Below, in pieces: positions 20,778-30,236 of a stretch of DNA of 64,000 bases (within the stretch, counting starts at the first letter, position 1; every line of letters starts with the position of its first letter). Origin of the DNA: Nothophaeocryptopus gaeumannii (lineage: Eukaryota; Ascomycota; Dothideomycetes; Mycosphaerellales; Mycosphaerellaceae). The position numbers and the translations under genes are program-made. The notes under the pieces are model-generated. The model saw nothing but the letters and a program-made list of their open reading frames with translations, made no database searches and was not told the origin of the DNA. The stretch covers positions 558,001 to 622,000 of the forward strand of contig JASISA010000001.1 of assembly GCA_031771865.1 (NCBI GenBank), given 5' to 3'.

Positions 20778-21347
20778 ATGGGCATTCTGGGCATGCTGCA
20801 TCGCACTTTTGCGAACAGGAACTTTCGAGATTGGGAGCACGGCAAGCCGGAGATTCTTTACGATCCAGAGGAGATTCTGCCTCAGGTGCAGAGCCAGACG
20901 GGAGGACCGGATTCCAGGCAAACCTCTTCGGGAGGCCCAAGAAGGCGAGGCGACAGTTCAGCAAGCGAAGGCAATCAATCTCCTGTCAATGAGCACGAAG
21001 CGCAACCTCCGCCGTTCCACGAAGCCGTTGCTGCTGCCGTTGTGCGGGATTCAACACAGCCGATTACTCCTCAATACTCCACGCGAGCTACAAGGCCTGA
21101 AATGAGGAGACCCGGCCCAATGCCATTGGTGATTCCAGTTGGCGCTTCGATGCAGTCGAGCCTTCTCCAGGTACCAAGCGGTACAACTACGTATGGGGCC
21201 TCCTCCGCTGGCAGCAGTCGTTCGCCAAGCCAAAGTAGATCTGCATCTGGATTACCGAGAGGCACGCCCATTGAAGAGGCCCTCGCGAATCGAAGGCCGT
21301 TCACAGTCACAAAACCCGTTCCTGGAGCTTTCAACTGGCTCTCATAG
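20778..21347 (+). CDS. Hypothetical disordered protein
   Basis: A 189-residue frame from ATG 20778 (MGILGMLHRTFANRNFRDWE). The N-terminal 35 residues look ordered; the rest is rich in Ser, Pro, Gly and Arg (SSAGSSRSPSQSRSASGLP) and likely disordered, ending PFTVTKPVPGAFNWLS. The AAGATGG start context is good. Family not recognised. A second frame at 21139-21408 overlaps it and is treated as a shadow. Confidence 0.5.
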   Translation: MGILGMLHRTFANRNFRDWEHGKPEILYDPEEILPQVQSQTGGPDSRQTSSGGPRRRGDSSASEGNQSPVNEHEAQPPPFHEAVAAAVVRDSTQPITPQYSTRATRPEMRRPGPMPLVIPVGASMQSSLLQVPSGTTTYGASSAGSSRSPSQSRSASGLPRGTPIEEALANRRPFTVTKPVPGAFNWLS

Positions 21348-22089
21348 GCCATATGAAGACAAGCGTGCCAGGCCCGCAACGATGAGAAGGCTGTTTAACA
21401 GAATCTAAAAGTCTAGGACGATGTGGAACAGGACACGGTGTTTGGGGGTTGCTCCTGCTGGACGGATCTCCGCTCTGTATACGTTCATACAGCGACCACT
21501 TACTTCTTCAGCGTGTTGGTCGCGACAACGACGGAGGCCAGGCCCGCCTGAGAACATTATGCGACCTTGGAACTTCCTTTCATCGAGCTTACGTCACGGC
21601 ATACCCCTGCAAGCAGAAAACATTTACTCTCAGCCCCGAGATTCGGCCGAGAGTTGGTCAGTCCAATCCTTACTCGACGCTACGGTGGCCTATCTTTGGA
21701 TCCTTTGACCACACTTCGTCGTCACTAGACTCTCATGAGCAACATCTGATCAACTACTACACACTACTTCTCGCTTACTAGGTTCCTTGCGATATGTCGT
21801 CAGCAATCCCCCGAGTCTTGGCCAGAGTAGGCTATCGAAGAGTTTTTGAAGCCCTATCGTCGCCTCGGCTGCTTCTACCGAACGCGATGTTGTCGATCTA
21901 TCGCTCGCATATATCACTTGCATCTGAAGGATGAGCGCTCGCTCTGTGCGGGCTGTTGTAGACGAGGCTTCTATCTCTGACCAGAGCATTCAGATCTCTC
22001 TTCACGATTCGAAGGACGTTCTCTACCTGCACAGTCCGAATCGAGTCATTCATTCGCAACCTCCACCACCGGGACCAGATCTAATCGCA
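21348..22089. other. Intergenic region and 5' leader of the OYE gene
   Basis: 742 bp without a supported gene. Its last part (21931-22089) is open in frame with the OYE gene from an upstream ATG at 21931, but the encoded 53 residues do not resemble the family. Confidence 0.4.
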
Positions 22090-23241
22090 ATGTCGCCACC
22101 ATCGGAATCGAAGTTGTTTGCGCCGTTGAAAGTGGGGAAATGTCAGCTGCGGCACCGCGTGGTCATGGCTCCTTTGACAAGGCTGCGGGTTGATGAGAAG
22201 CATGTGCCGGTGGCGGACTTGATGTCGGAGTACTACGTCCAACGCTGCTGTGAGCCTGGAACGTTAATCATCGCCGAGTCGAACGCTATCGCACCACAGC
22301 ATTGTGGCGCGCCCAACTTTCCCGGGCTTTGGAACGATGCGCAAATTGAGGGTTGGGAAACGGTTGTTGACGCTATCCACGCAAAGGGCTGCTACGTCCA
22401 CGCACAAGTGTTGGCACTGGGCCGAGTCGCCGATAAACGAACACTGGATGCGGAGGGCGGATGGGATGTCGTGAGCTCCAGCGACACTCCTTTTACGGAA
22501 GGGCCGGGATCAATTCCGAAAACGATGACCAAGGAAGACATCGACTCGACTGTTCAAGCATTCGCACAAGCAGCCAAGAATGCAATCGCTGCAGGATTCG
22601 ACGGTGTGGAAGTCCACGGAGCGAACGGATACCTCGTCGACCAGTTTACACAAGACAACTGCAACCGCCGAACAGACGAGTACGGCGGCAGTGTGGAAAA
22701 TCGTTCTCGCTTCGCTATCGAAGTCGCACAGGCGTTGGTCGATGCCATTGGCGCTGATCGCGTGGGCTTCCGTATCAGCCCCTTCAGCACATTCCAGGGC
22801 ATGAAAATGAGCGACCCAGTTCCGCGATTCTCTCACCTCACATTGAAACTCGCAGAGCTCAAGCTAGCATACCTCCATGTAATCGAATCCCGTGTCATCA
22901 ACAGCGTCGATATTGAGAAGACAGAGAGTATTGAGCCCTTCATGTCGCTCTGGGAACAGACAAACCCTGCTGGTCCGATTTTGGTCGCCGGCGGGTATAC
23001 GCCTGAGAATGCCAAAGCTGCAGTTGATGAAGAATATGGAGAATACGAGGTGGGTGTTGTGTTTGGAAGGCATTTTATTTCGAATCCGGATCTGGTGTTC
23101 AGAATTCGACATGGGTTGGAGTTGAACAAATATGATCGGAGTACGTTTTACGCACCCATGCAGAGGGAGGGATATACGGACTATCCGTTCTCGGAGGAGT
23201 GGAAGACTGTTGTTGGGGAGGATGGGGAGTTGAGGAATTGA
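22090..23241 (+). CDS. Old Yellow Enzyme, NADPH-dependent flavin oxidoreductase
   Basis: 383 residues from ATG 22090 (MSPPSESKLFAPLKVGKCQL). An in-frame ATG at 21931 would add 53 atypical residues, so I prefer 22090. It is an FMN-binding TIM barrel: PLTRLR with the flavin-contacting threonine, the active-site pair His/Asn and nearby Tyr in VEVHGANGYLVDQF, RRTDEYGGSVENRSRF, RISPF, and the phosphate-binding GVVFGRHFISNPDL. OYEs reduce activated C=C bonds (enones, oxylipins) with NADPH. The usual HAQLWHxGR segment reads HAQVLALGR here, a modest change near the substrate pocket. No pathway partner is evident beside it. Confidence 0.88.
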   Translation: MSPPSESKLFAPLKVGKCQLRHRVVMAPLTRLRVDEKHVPVADLMSEYYVQRCCEPGTLIIAESNAIAPQHCGAPNFPGLWNDAQIEGWETVVDAIHAKGCYVHAQVLALGRVADKRTLDAEGGWDVVSSSDTPFTEGPGSIPKTMTKEDIDSTVQAFAQAAKNAIAAGFDGVEVHGANGYLVDQFTQDNCNRRTDEYGGSVENRSRFAIEVAQALVDAIGADRVGFRISPFSTFQGMKMSDPVPRFSHLTLKLAELKLAYLHVIESRVINSVDIEKTESIEPFMSLWEQTNPAGPILVAGGYTPENAKAAVDEEYGEYEVGVVFGRHFISNPDLVFRIRHGLELNKYDRSTFYAPMQREGYTDYPFSEEWKTVVGEDGELRN

Positions 23242-23503
23242 GGCGATCCGGGGTAGCGATGGGCTGATAGCTTACCGAAAGTCATATGATGATAGAGCCC
23301 ATGGTGGACGAGACGAGCGGTTTTTCCAATTTAGCTGTTGATTACTAAATCCTTCATGATCTCGAGAACTATACTCCAAACACAGAGGTGGGATAGAGAT
23401 CAGGCCTGGCGTCAAGAAATTTGTCGATCAAGGACGCGTCTCCCTTTCAGATGCGTTCGCGACATCAACATCTTACATCCTTTCGTCCTCAACACTGCCC
23501 AGC

Positions 23504-23887
23504 ATGTCCGATATCGAATCACAAGCCTGCAAGGTTATCGGCGCTTGTACATCCCGTCTAAAGGTTCTGCATACTCATTTGGCAAACGGTTCCCTATTGC
23601 GCAGTGCATGGAGAAGACGAACTATCCTAGTCGTTGTTGCTGCTGTCTGTATAGCGGTCATCGTCCCAGAAATTAGAGACGAAGAGGAGGAAGAAGAAGA
23701 TGCGAGACGTGAGAATATGGAAAACAGGAAGAGACAAGCGCTGTTGAAAATGAAGGCGAGACATCAGATTCGGCTCAGGAGAATCGAGACAGAAAAGACA
23801 GAAAAGCTGGAGAAGATGATTGGACAGGATATATATGTTGAGAGGGAGACGAGCGTGCTTCGTAGTAGCTGTGAACCGAGTACATGA
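23504..23887 (+). CDS. Small single-pass membrane protein with charged coiled-coil tail
   Basis: 127 residues from ATG 23504 (MSDIESQACKVIGACTSRLK). One transmembrane helix (about 40-55, TILVVVAAVCIAVIVP) is followed by EEEEEED and a long Arg/Lys/Glu helix (NRKRQALLKMKARHQIRLRR) that should form a coiled coil. No homologue recognised. The 5' neighbour is the OYE gene on the same strand, 262 bp away. Confidence 0.5.
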   Translation: MSDIESQACKVIGACTSRLKVLHTHLANGSLLRSAWRRRTILVVVAAVCIAVIVPEIRDEEEEEEDARRENMENRKRQALLKMKARHQIRLRRIETEKTEKLEKMIGQDIYVERETSVLRSSCEPST

Positions 23888-24088
23888 TTGATAGTGACAG
23901 CCTGGGTTGATGATACTCGGATGCTCCCAATGATCTATTGTCACATGCTCGACAATATTGATGTGAGGATGCAGTGAATGAGACCTGGCACGGCACCCTG
24001 CGTTAGCTTCTCTTAAGAGACCTAGATCTCGACATGACTCCTCTCTTACAAGGGAGATCAGATCCTTTCGTCAGCGACACCTATCAAA

Positions 24089-24810
24089 ATGCTCGCACAC
24101 AGTCTCGCCATCGGCGCCACACTCTCGTTCGCCGTGGCATTCTCGACCACCAACGTCAGCACCCACGCAGGCTCTGACACTTGCACTCTTCCACTCGAGC
24201 TGAACCCTCAGATCGGCGTCATCCCCGAGCCATGCCACTGCTACAACAACGGCCTCGGCTTCGCTAGGCGCTACATGATCGACGCCATCGCTGAATCCTG
24301 CAAGGACGTTGGTCAGCGCATCTGGGGGAGCGATGCCAACTTTGATGGACACGACAGTCAACGCGCACTGGTTCAATACCGGCAATTCGTGGTTGACAAT
24401 CGATGCTATCCTCGTCAAGCAGGAGTGGTGGGCTGATAGGATTGGCAATGAGGACTCGAGATGTGCCAGAGGAACTTCACGATGTATTTATGAGAGATGC
24501 TTCGACACGATGCATGTGATGATCCACGAATGGTAAGCGAAAAGAATTCCTACCCTTGAGGTTTCGGCCGATTTGTGTGCAGCAACAAGGGCGGCGAAAA
24601 CGAGAAGCAAGGCGGCTATGGATTCGATGCCTATTTGCTCTGGACGGTGAAGCCAAATCTTTCTGTGAGTATCTAATGTCGTGAAAGCAAGCGTGGTGCA
24701 GTCACTGACTATCGTGCCAGTTGAACAACAAGGAGATCTACAGCCTGCTCACCACGGCAACGTCAGTCTATCCGACTGCAACTGCGACACCCAAGAGACG
24801 CAGCATTTGA
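24089..24810 (+). CDS. Secreted cysteine-containing protein, frame doubtful (effector-like)
   Basis: ATG 24089 opens a signal peptide (MLAHSLAIGATLSFAVAFS) and a mature part with CHCYNN and other cysteines. Good coding then runs in a second frame (VNAHWFNTGNSWLTIDAILV through CARGTSRCIYERC) to 24532, where a clean GTAAGC intron (24533-24583) begins. The next exon begins CAACAAGG; its downstream part (GGYGFDAYLLWTVKPNLS, intron 24665-24720, LNNKEIYSLLTTATS to the stop at 24808-24810) reads only in another frame. The first frame change could be an intron (24312-24357, donor GTCAGC); the second, near 24598, looks like one missing A in GAAACGAG. Small size, signal peptide and cysteines are effector-like. 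Confidence in the gene is fair, in the exact structure low. Confidence 0.5.
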
Positions 24811-24825
24811 GGAGGCGCTGTTTGA

Positions 24826-25995
24826 TTATGACCGCTTCGGTTTCTCGAACAGGTAGTGGCAAACACCCCACTCCTCGCCCCCATTCCAAGCAAACAGCTC
24901 CGCACACGCCAGGTAAAACACCTGCCATCGATAAAACCACTTAGCAGTCTCCTGCTTTCCATATGTCTCTTCCAAATGCGGCCACAGCTGCTTCTTACTC
25001 GCATTCATCTTACTCAACCACTCTTCACAGGTCTTTGCGTAATGCTTGCCGCTCACCCACCATTGCTTCTCCAACGTTAGATCCCGTTGGAAGAAGTGAA
25101 GCAGGTCTGCGGAGGGCATCGTCCCTCCCGTGAAGAAATGCGTCGTCATCCAGCCGGTTTCGAAGTCGTATGGTGAGTTCTTGTGTGCGAAGATATGTAC
25201 GAAGAGTTTACCGGAAGGTTTGAGGAGTGTGGAGACTTTGGCTAGGAGGAGTTCGTAGTTTTTCATGTGTTCGAAGAGTTCGATGGACAAGACGCGGTCG
25301 AATTGGCTTTCCAAGGGGGTGTTTGAGAAGTCGTAGGTTGCGATATCGCCGGTAACGACTTCGAGGTTGGGTAGGTTCTTGCGTTTGGCCTCGGAGTCGA
25401 TGAATTGTTTTTGGGTGCGGGAGTTGGAGAAGGCTGTTATTTTGGAGGAAGGGAAGACCTCAGCAAGGTAGAGGGAGAGTGAGCCCCAGCCGCATCTGGT
25501 TGATTGTCAGATCGTTCTGATTTTGGAGACATTGGGTAGGGCAACGGCAACTTACCCAAGATCGAATATGCGCATGCCGTCCTTCAATTGCGCCTTCTCT
25601 ACGTAACTCTCAAGCATCGCAATCTCCGCTTGCGCAAGGGTTTCTCTGCCTTTGGGATATAGACAACAGCTATACTTCATTCGTGGCCCGAGCATTGAGG
25701 TAAGAACTCCTGTGCCGACTTCATAATGCTGCTCGTTCGCTGCTGCGGTCTCGATCGCAATTGGCCGACTTCGAAGGAGATCGACGTATTTCATCTTCGT
25801 TTCATAGCTTTCTGATAAACTTGTTGTTCCAATGAGTCGTATACGTTCGGCCAGTTGCCCGCGGATGCCACGTCTGAGGAGAAACTCGGGAAGGTAGCCG
25901 CCATCTACGACGGCTTCGACCAGGGAGTCTGAGCGTTTGTTAGTGAAATGTTTGCATGATGTCTTGTTCTGATGCAACAGACCGTAGTAGCTCAT
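24826..25995 (-). CDS. SAM-dependent methyltransferase, CFA-synthase/coclaurine-NMT-like
   Basis: Three exons, 25995-25983, 25928-25556 and 25495-24826, give 351 residues. The 13-nt first exon (MSYY) joins DSLVEAVVDGGYLPEFLLRR; its donor GTCTGT is weak but the acceptor side has an ideal CACTAAC branch site. The second intron (60 nt, GTAAGT) splits the SAM motif I, FDLG|CGWGSLSLY. Other features are HYEVGTG, KYSCCLYP, SRTQKQFID, SIELFEHM and HIFAHK, all typical of the cyclopropane-fatty-acid synthase / coclaurine N-methyltransferase superfamily. Substrate unknown: it could be a lipid or a small amine. Its 3' end lies 15 bp from the stop of the convergent secreted-protein gene. Confidence 0.82.
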
Positions 25996-26500
25996 TTCGA
26001 GTATAGGAACCGACTCTCCGCTCAAAAGCAGGGTGAACTCTCTGGCTTGTACGTGAAACGTAGGGAATACCACGAGCGGGAAAAGAGAGAGAAGAGGTGA
26101 GGTTGGGTCGGAGTCCGAGCGCGAGTCATGTCGTCACCGTAGGTTCCACCTGTCTTCCTGCCTCACCACAACATCAACAAGGAACATCACCGTCTTCTAG
26201 CCGCATCTGCTTCTGAGTCCGACGCCATCATCTAAGCTCTTGGAGTACGAGAGCGCTGCGTACTGCATCTCGGCCGCGCTGAAGGCTTCGCAGCCCGCGG
26301 CTCCTGGGGGGTTTGGATGTTGGAGAGAAGGAAAGCAGCAGTCCACTTTTCGCCGACATGAGCTTTATACATCTAGACGTAAAGTATACGAAACTTCGGT
26401 ATCGAGGGATCTGGTCTCGTCCATGTCTGTTGTTTGAAGTTTGACGATCCTGTTTCTAATGCCGACTGCTTGCACAGCTCTCTATATGAGTTCTTTGTAG
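25996..26500. other. Divergent intergenic region, methyltransferase and DHCR24-like gene
   Basis: 505 bp between two divergent start codons. An open frame at 26240-26437 has no recognisable content. No RNA gene or repeat was seen; it should carry both promoters. Confidence 0.4.
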
Positions 26501-27978
26501 ATGCTCATGAATTTCATATACGAGACATTCTACCATTCAAAGGCCCCCTTCAGAGTGTACCACGGCTCAACGAATAGCACACGAAAGTCTGTCCGCACAC
26601 ATAACAATACCGTCGATATCAGCGACTTGAATCGCGTGCTTGCGATCGACAGCTTGAAAGGAAAATGGACCGCCTTCGTCGAGCCCAATGTCCCTATGGA
26701 TCAGCTTGTCACCGAGACACTTAGACTTGGACTGCTCCCTCCAGTCGTGATGGAGTTTCCTGGTATCACAGCGGGTGGAGGTTTTGCTGGAACGAGTGGC
26801 GAAAGCAGCTCCTTCCGGCACGGGTTTTTTTATCGTACAGTACAGGCTATTGAGATCGTGCTGGGAAATGGAGAGGTGACCATAGCTTCTCCCGATGATT
26901 CTGAGACTGCTAAGCTCTTCTGGGCGGCCGCAGCATCTCTTGGCTCTATGGGTGTGGTGACGCTGCTGGCGATTGAACTCATCGAGGCCAAGCGATATGT
27001 GCAATTGACATACGTCAGAATCTCTGGCGCTGAATATGCCGTCAGGCACTTCGAGAAGGAGAGGAAAAGAAACACGCTCGACTACATGGACGGTATCCTC
27101 CTTGCGAAAGACCAAGGTGTACTGTGTCTCGGAAAGCTCACAGATGATTCGACACAGCACGGAGAAACTCTACGAACGTTTTCGCAGCCCTGGGATAACT
27201 GGTTCTACATCAACGCAGAGAAAATGCTCGCGAATCCAAACATCACGACATGGGTAGAGTACATCCCCATTCAGAACTATCTCTTCCGCTACGATAGAGG
27301 TGCCTTCTGGATCAGCAAGTACACTGTCAAATACTTCACCGTCCCACTCACTCGCTTTACTCGCTGGCTACTCGACACTTACACCCACACGCGGATCATG
27401 TACAGTGCTCTGCATCAGAGTGGCCTCTCGGAAAGGTACATTATCCAAGACGTCGCTGTGCCGTATGAGAATGCAGAGGAGTTTGTGGACCATCTCGATG
27501 AAGAATTTCGCAACTATCCGCTTTGGTTGTGTCCGTCCTCCTGAGGATGACGGGAAGAGATGGAAAGGGTGCATATGGGTTGTTGGCAGAACAAGTCTCG
27601 GGCTGCATGTCTCCCAATGAAGAAGCTTCGAACAGACCTGAAATGATGCTCAATTTCGGCGTCTGGGGGCCAGGACCTTCGGAACGCAACGATTTCATTG
27701 CGTGGAACAAGGCTTTCGAAGCTAAGATTGGGGAATTGAAAGGGCAGAAGTGGCTTTATGCTCATACGTACTACAGCGAAGAGGAGTTTTGGATGAATTA
27801 TGGAGATCGGGATAAGTATAGTCGACTAAGGAAGAAGTATCATGCGACGTCACTACCAACTCTCTACGAAAAGGTCAAGGTCAATGACCGGAACAGAGAT
27901 ATGGGGAATGGGGATTGGTGGTCTTGGCTGTGCGAGCTGTTTTGGCGTGTTTGGCCGCTTGCAGGCTTGTATGGCTGA
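26501..27978 (+). CDS. DHCR24/DWARF1-like FAD oxidoreductase with a frame break
   Basis: From ATG 26501 the frame encodes 347 residues: PFRVYHGSTNSTR, DISDLNRVLAID, the FAD-binding VVMEFPGITAGGGFAGTSGE, and SLGSMGVVTLL. It stops at 27542-27544 after YPLWLCPSS. Family-like coding continues without gap in another frame from about 27530 (RMTGRDGKGAYGLLAEQ) through WLYAHTYYSEEEFWMNYGD and RKKYHATSLPTLYEKVKV to 27978. Together they would make about 490 residues, the normal family size. The break lies at GTCCGTCCTCCTGAGG. The family includes delta24-sterol reductases, and the fungal members act on sterol side chains or unknown lipids. It is either a recent pseudogene or an assembly error. Confidence 0.72.
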
Positions 27979-28243
27979 ATCATGTGTATCCTGAGGGAGG
28001 AGTATCTGCTCCCGCAGAGACGGACTCGAAAATTGTCAACAAGATCGATGTCGGTTGAAGACAAGAGGAGTGGCCGCGAGGCGACAGGATGCATTTACGA
28101 CGGAGCCACGTCGTCCACTCTCGATCAAGGCGGGGATGCTTGAAGGACGTAGCGCCTTTTCTTTGCAAGGAAGAACGGAGAGCGACAATGGATAGCATAG
28201 ACTAGACCCCGATTCATCCCTCCTCCTCATCCTCTTATCTGAT

Positions 28244-29252
28244 TCACGTCTCTCGTAATCTCTCCTCAAGTAAAGCGTGCTCCTTCCATCCCATTGCTCC
28301 AATGTAAATCTTACAACTCTCCAACAACCTCCCCTTCACGCCTCCCGTCCCTCTCCTCTCATCATTAGGCTGCGTATATACATCCATTCCCTTGAAAGCG
28401 CCCAGACACGTATGGAAGTCGAGGTCTGTTACGGTACGCCAGATCTTGAGGATGTCGTCTGGATGCAGTGGGATGCGATTCGGAATACTATCACCTCGTC
28501 AGCTGGCATTCATAGCTTGGTCTGGGCACAGGAGAAGCTTACCTCCAGAAGAATGTGAAGGATATGACGCCTTCTTTTCCAGGCACGGGATTTGTGGCGG
28601 AGGGCGAGGTGAATATCGTGTCTGCAACGAACAACGTCTTCTCCCAATGCAACATCGCGCTGCCAGGGAAATGTCCTCCTGCCAAAATCGCAGTGGCCCC
28701 AGATCCCGTCAGAACATCCGTATACGTCCCCTCCAAGAACCGGATTTCTGCCCCTTCAGACCCCACCCGTTCAAGCCAAGTCTCGTCTGGTCGGCCGACG
28801 TAGACGGGACATTGGAAAGTGCGGGACCATTCAGACCAGGTGCTGTAGTAATGTGGATGGGAAATAATAATCGCTTCCAGTCCACCCAGCTCGCTGATTT
28901 GGTCAACGGTGTCTTGGTCGAGGTAGGGAACGAGATCCCAGAGGATGTTTCCTTTATCCGTCTGGATCAGGATCGCTCGATTCCCAATCGCAAACTCTGG
29001 ATACGTTTTGATCGAGTGGATTTTGGGGTTATGGAGGTCCTGCCAGAATACGTTCATCCTACCCTCTGCCTTGAGCTTTCCAAGAGTCGTGAAGGCCTGG
29101 CCCGTGGCGGGAACGTATTGGCGGGGGTCGTCGCAGACTTTACATTCCTGTTTGTTTGACGATTGGGTGACGGGGTATTGGGTTCCGCATTCGTTGCAGA
29201 GGAGGAAATCGTCTGAAGTTCGAAGCGCGATGGTTGATTTGGTGGAGGACAT
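28244..29252 (-). CDS. Metallo-beta-lactamase-fold protein with zinc-ribbon N-terminus
   Basis: Two exons, 29252-28543 and 28487-28244, over a 55-nt intron (GTAAGC..ATAG) give 317 residues. Two CxxC pairs (LLCNECGTQYP and QECKVCDDPRQYVP) form a likely zinc ribbon at residues 18-45. The MBL-like fold follows: ILIQTDKGNILWDL, IIISHPHYYSTWSEW, AGGHFPGSAMLHW and FVADTIFTSP. The usual metal motif HxHxDH reads HPHYYS, so the Asp-His half is missing, and the enzyme may bind metal differently or be inactive. Close fungal homologues of this architecture are uncharacterised as far as I know. Confidence 0.75.
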
Positions 29253-30236
29253 GATGTTCTCAGATGGAGAGTCCTAGGTAGGAGGAAGCAAAGAGATGCG
29301 GAGAGCGTTTTGAGTGTGAAGAGAGATAGTCTGTGAACGAAGAAGATAATTTGAAGCGTGAGCGCCTTACAGTCATTTGGTTCATGGCGGCTGTATCGTC
29401 TCAGCGGACTAAGTGTAGACTTTTGGCGTTATTACTATACTACACGCCCTTCGATTTGTTCAATTATCACTTGACCAGAGCCAGAAGAGCTTGCTAGTAG
29501 TGCCTCCTCACCTGGGAGCTCGCAATCCTTCGCCAAAACAAGTAACAGCCAGGCTCAGGCGCGCCTCTCCGTGGTCAGTTCTATCGCAAGCCGCTTAACA
29601 AGCCCGTAATTGAAGGAGGCCAAGACGGCGCCTAAGAGCTGGGAGATGAGGTGGGGTGAAGTGGGAGAAGGTCTTACGTAACACTTGGTGACTAAAGCTC
29701 TCTGTTTGCCCACTGGGCGTGGTGCCCAGGACTCTCGGAATGCAGCCGCGAAGTTTAATCGTGTAGCTGAAGAGTGTGATCTGCTCTCCACCGGTGGCTC
29801 TGGCCAGCGGTACTGTAGGCACGTAGCGTTCTATGGCAAATTCGAGTTCGTCGTTGTCGTTGTCCGTCCGCACGGCGCGGAACTCAAGGAGAATATTCCT
29901 GAGATGCAGGTTAGTGCGATCCAGAAGCAAATGTGAAGATAAGGCCAAGGACGTATGGGGTCGAAAAACATCGGAAACTCGAGCATGCTGATGTTTCTAG
30001 CAGACGGCAGTGACCTAATAGTGGTCATAGCCAGTAGTCATTTTCATACTCATACCCACAAGCATCTATCATCGCTCATCAGGAGAAATCAATGCCCGCC
30101 ATGCGCGCATCATCGCTCGACGGATGCGTGCCGCCCACAACACCCTGAACACCTTTTGCATGGCCGAGTTGACGAGCCAATCTAGAGGACGCTTGAAACA
30201 CAAAAGCAGGCAAACCAGCCAGGCAACCACAGAGCC
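29253..30236. other. Intergenic stretch, no gene recognised
   Basis: 984 bp between the MBL gene (whose promoter lies here) and the 3' end of cysteinyl-tRNA synthetase. Open frames of 78-117 residues around 29555-29948 overlap each other on both strands and look like shadows. No RNA or repeat was recognised. Confidence 0.45.

Noticed and set aside
21931..22089. Longer N-terminus for the Old Yellow Enzyme
   Set aside because: The 53 added residues do not resemble the family, while the ATG at 22090 gives the typical start.
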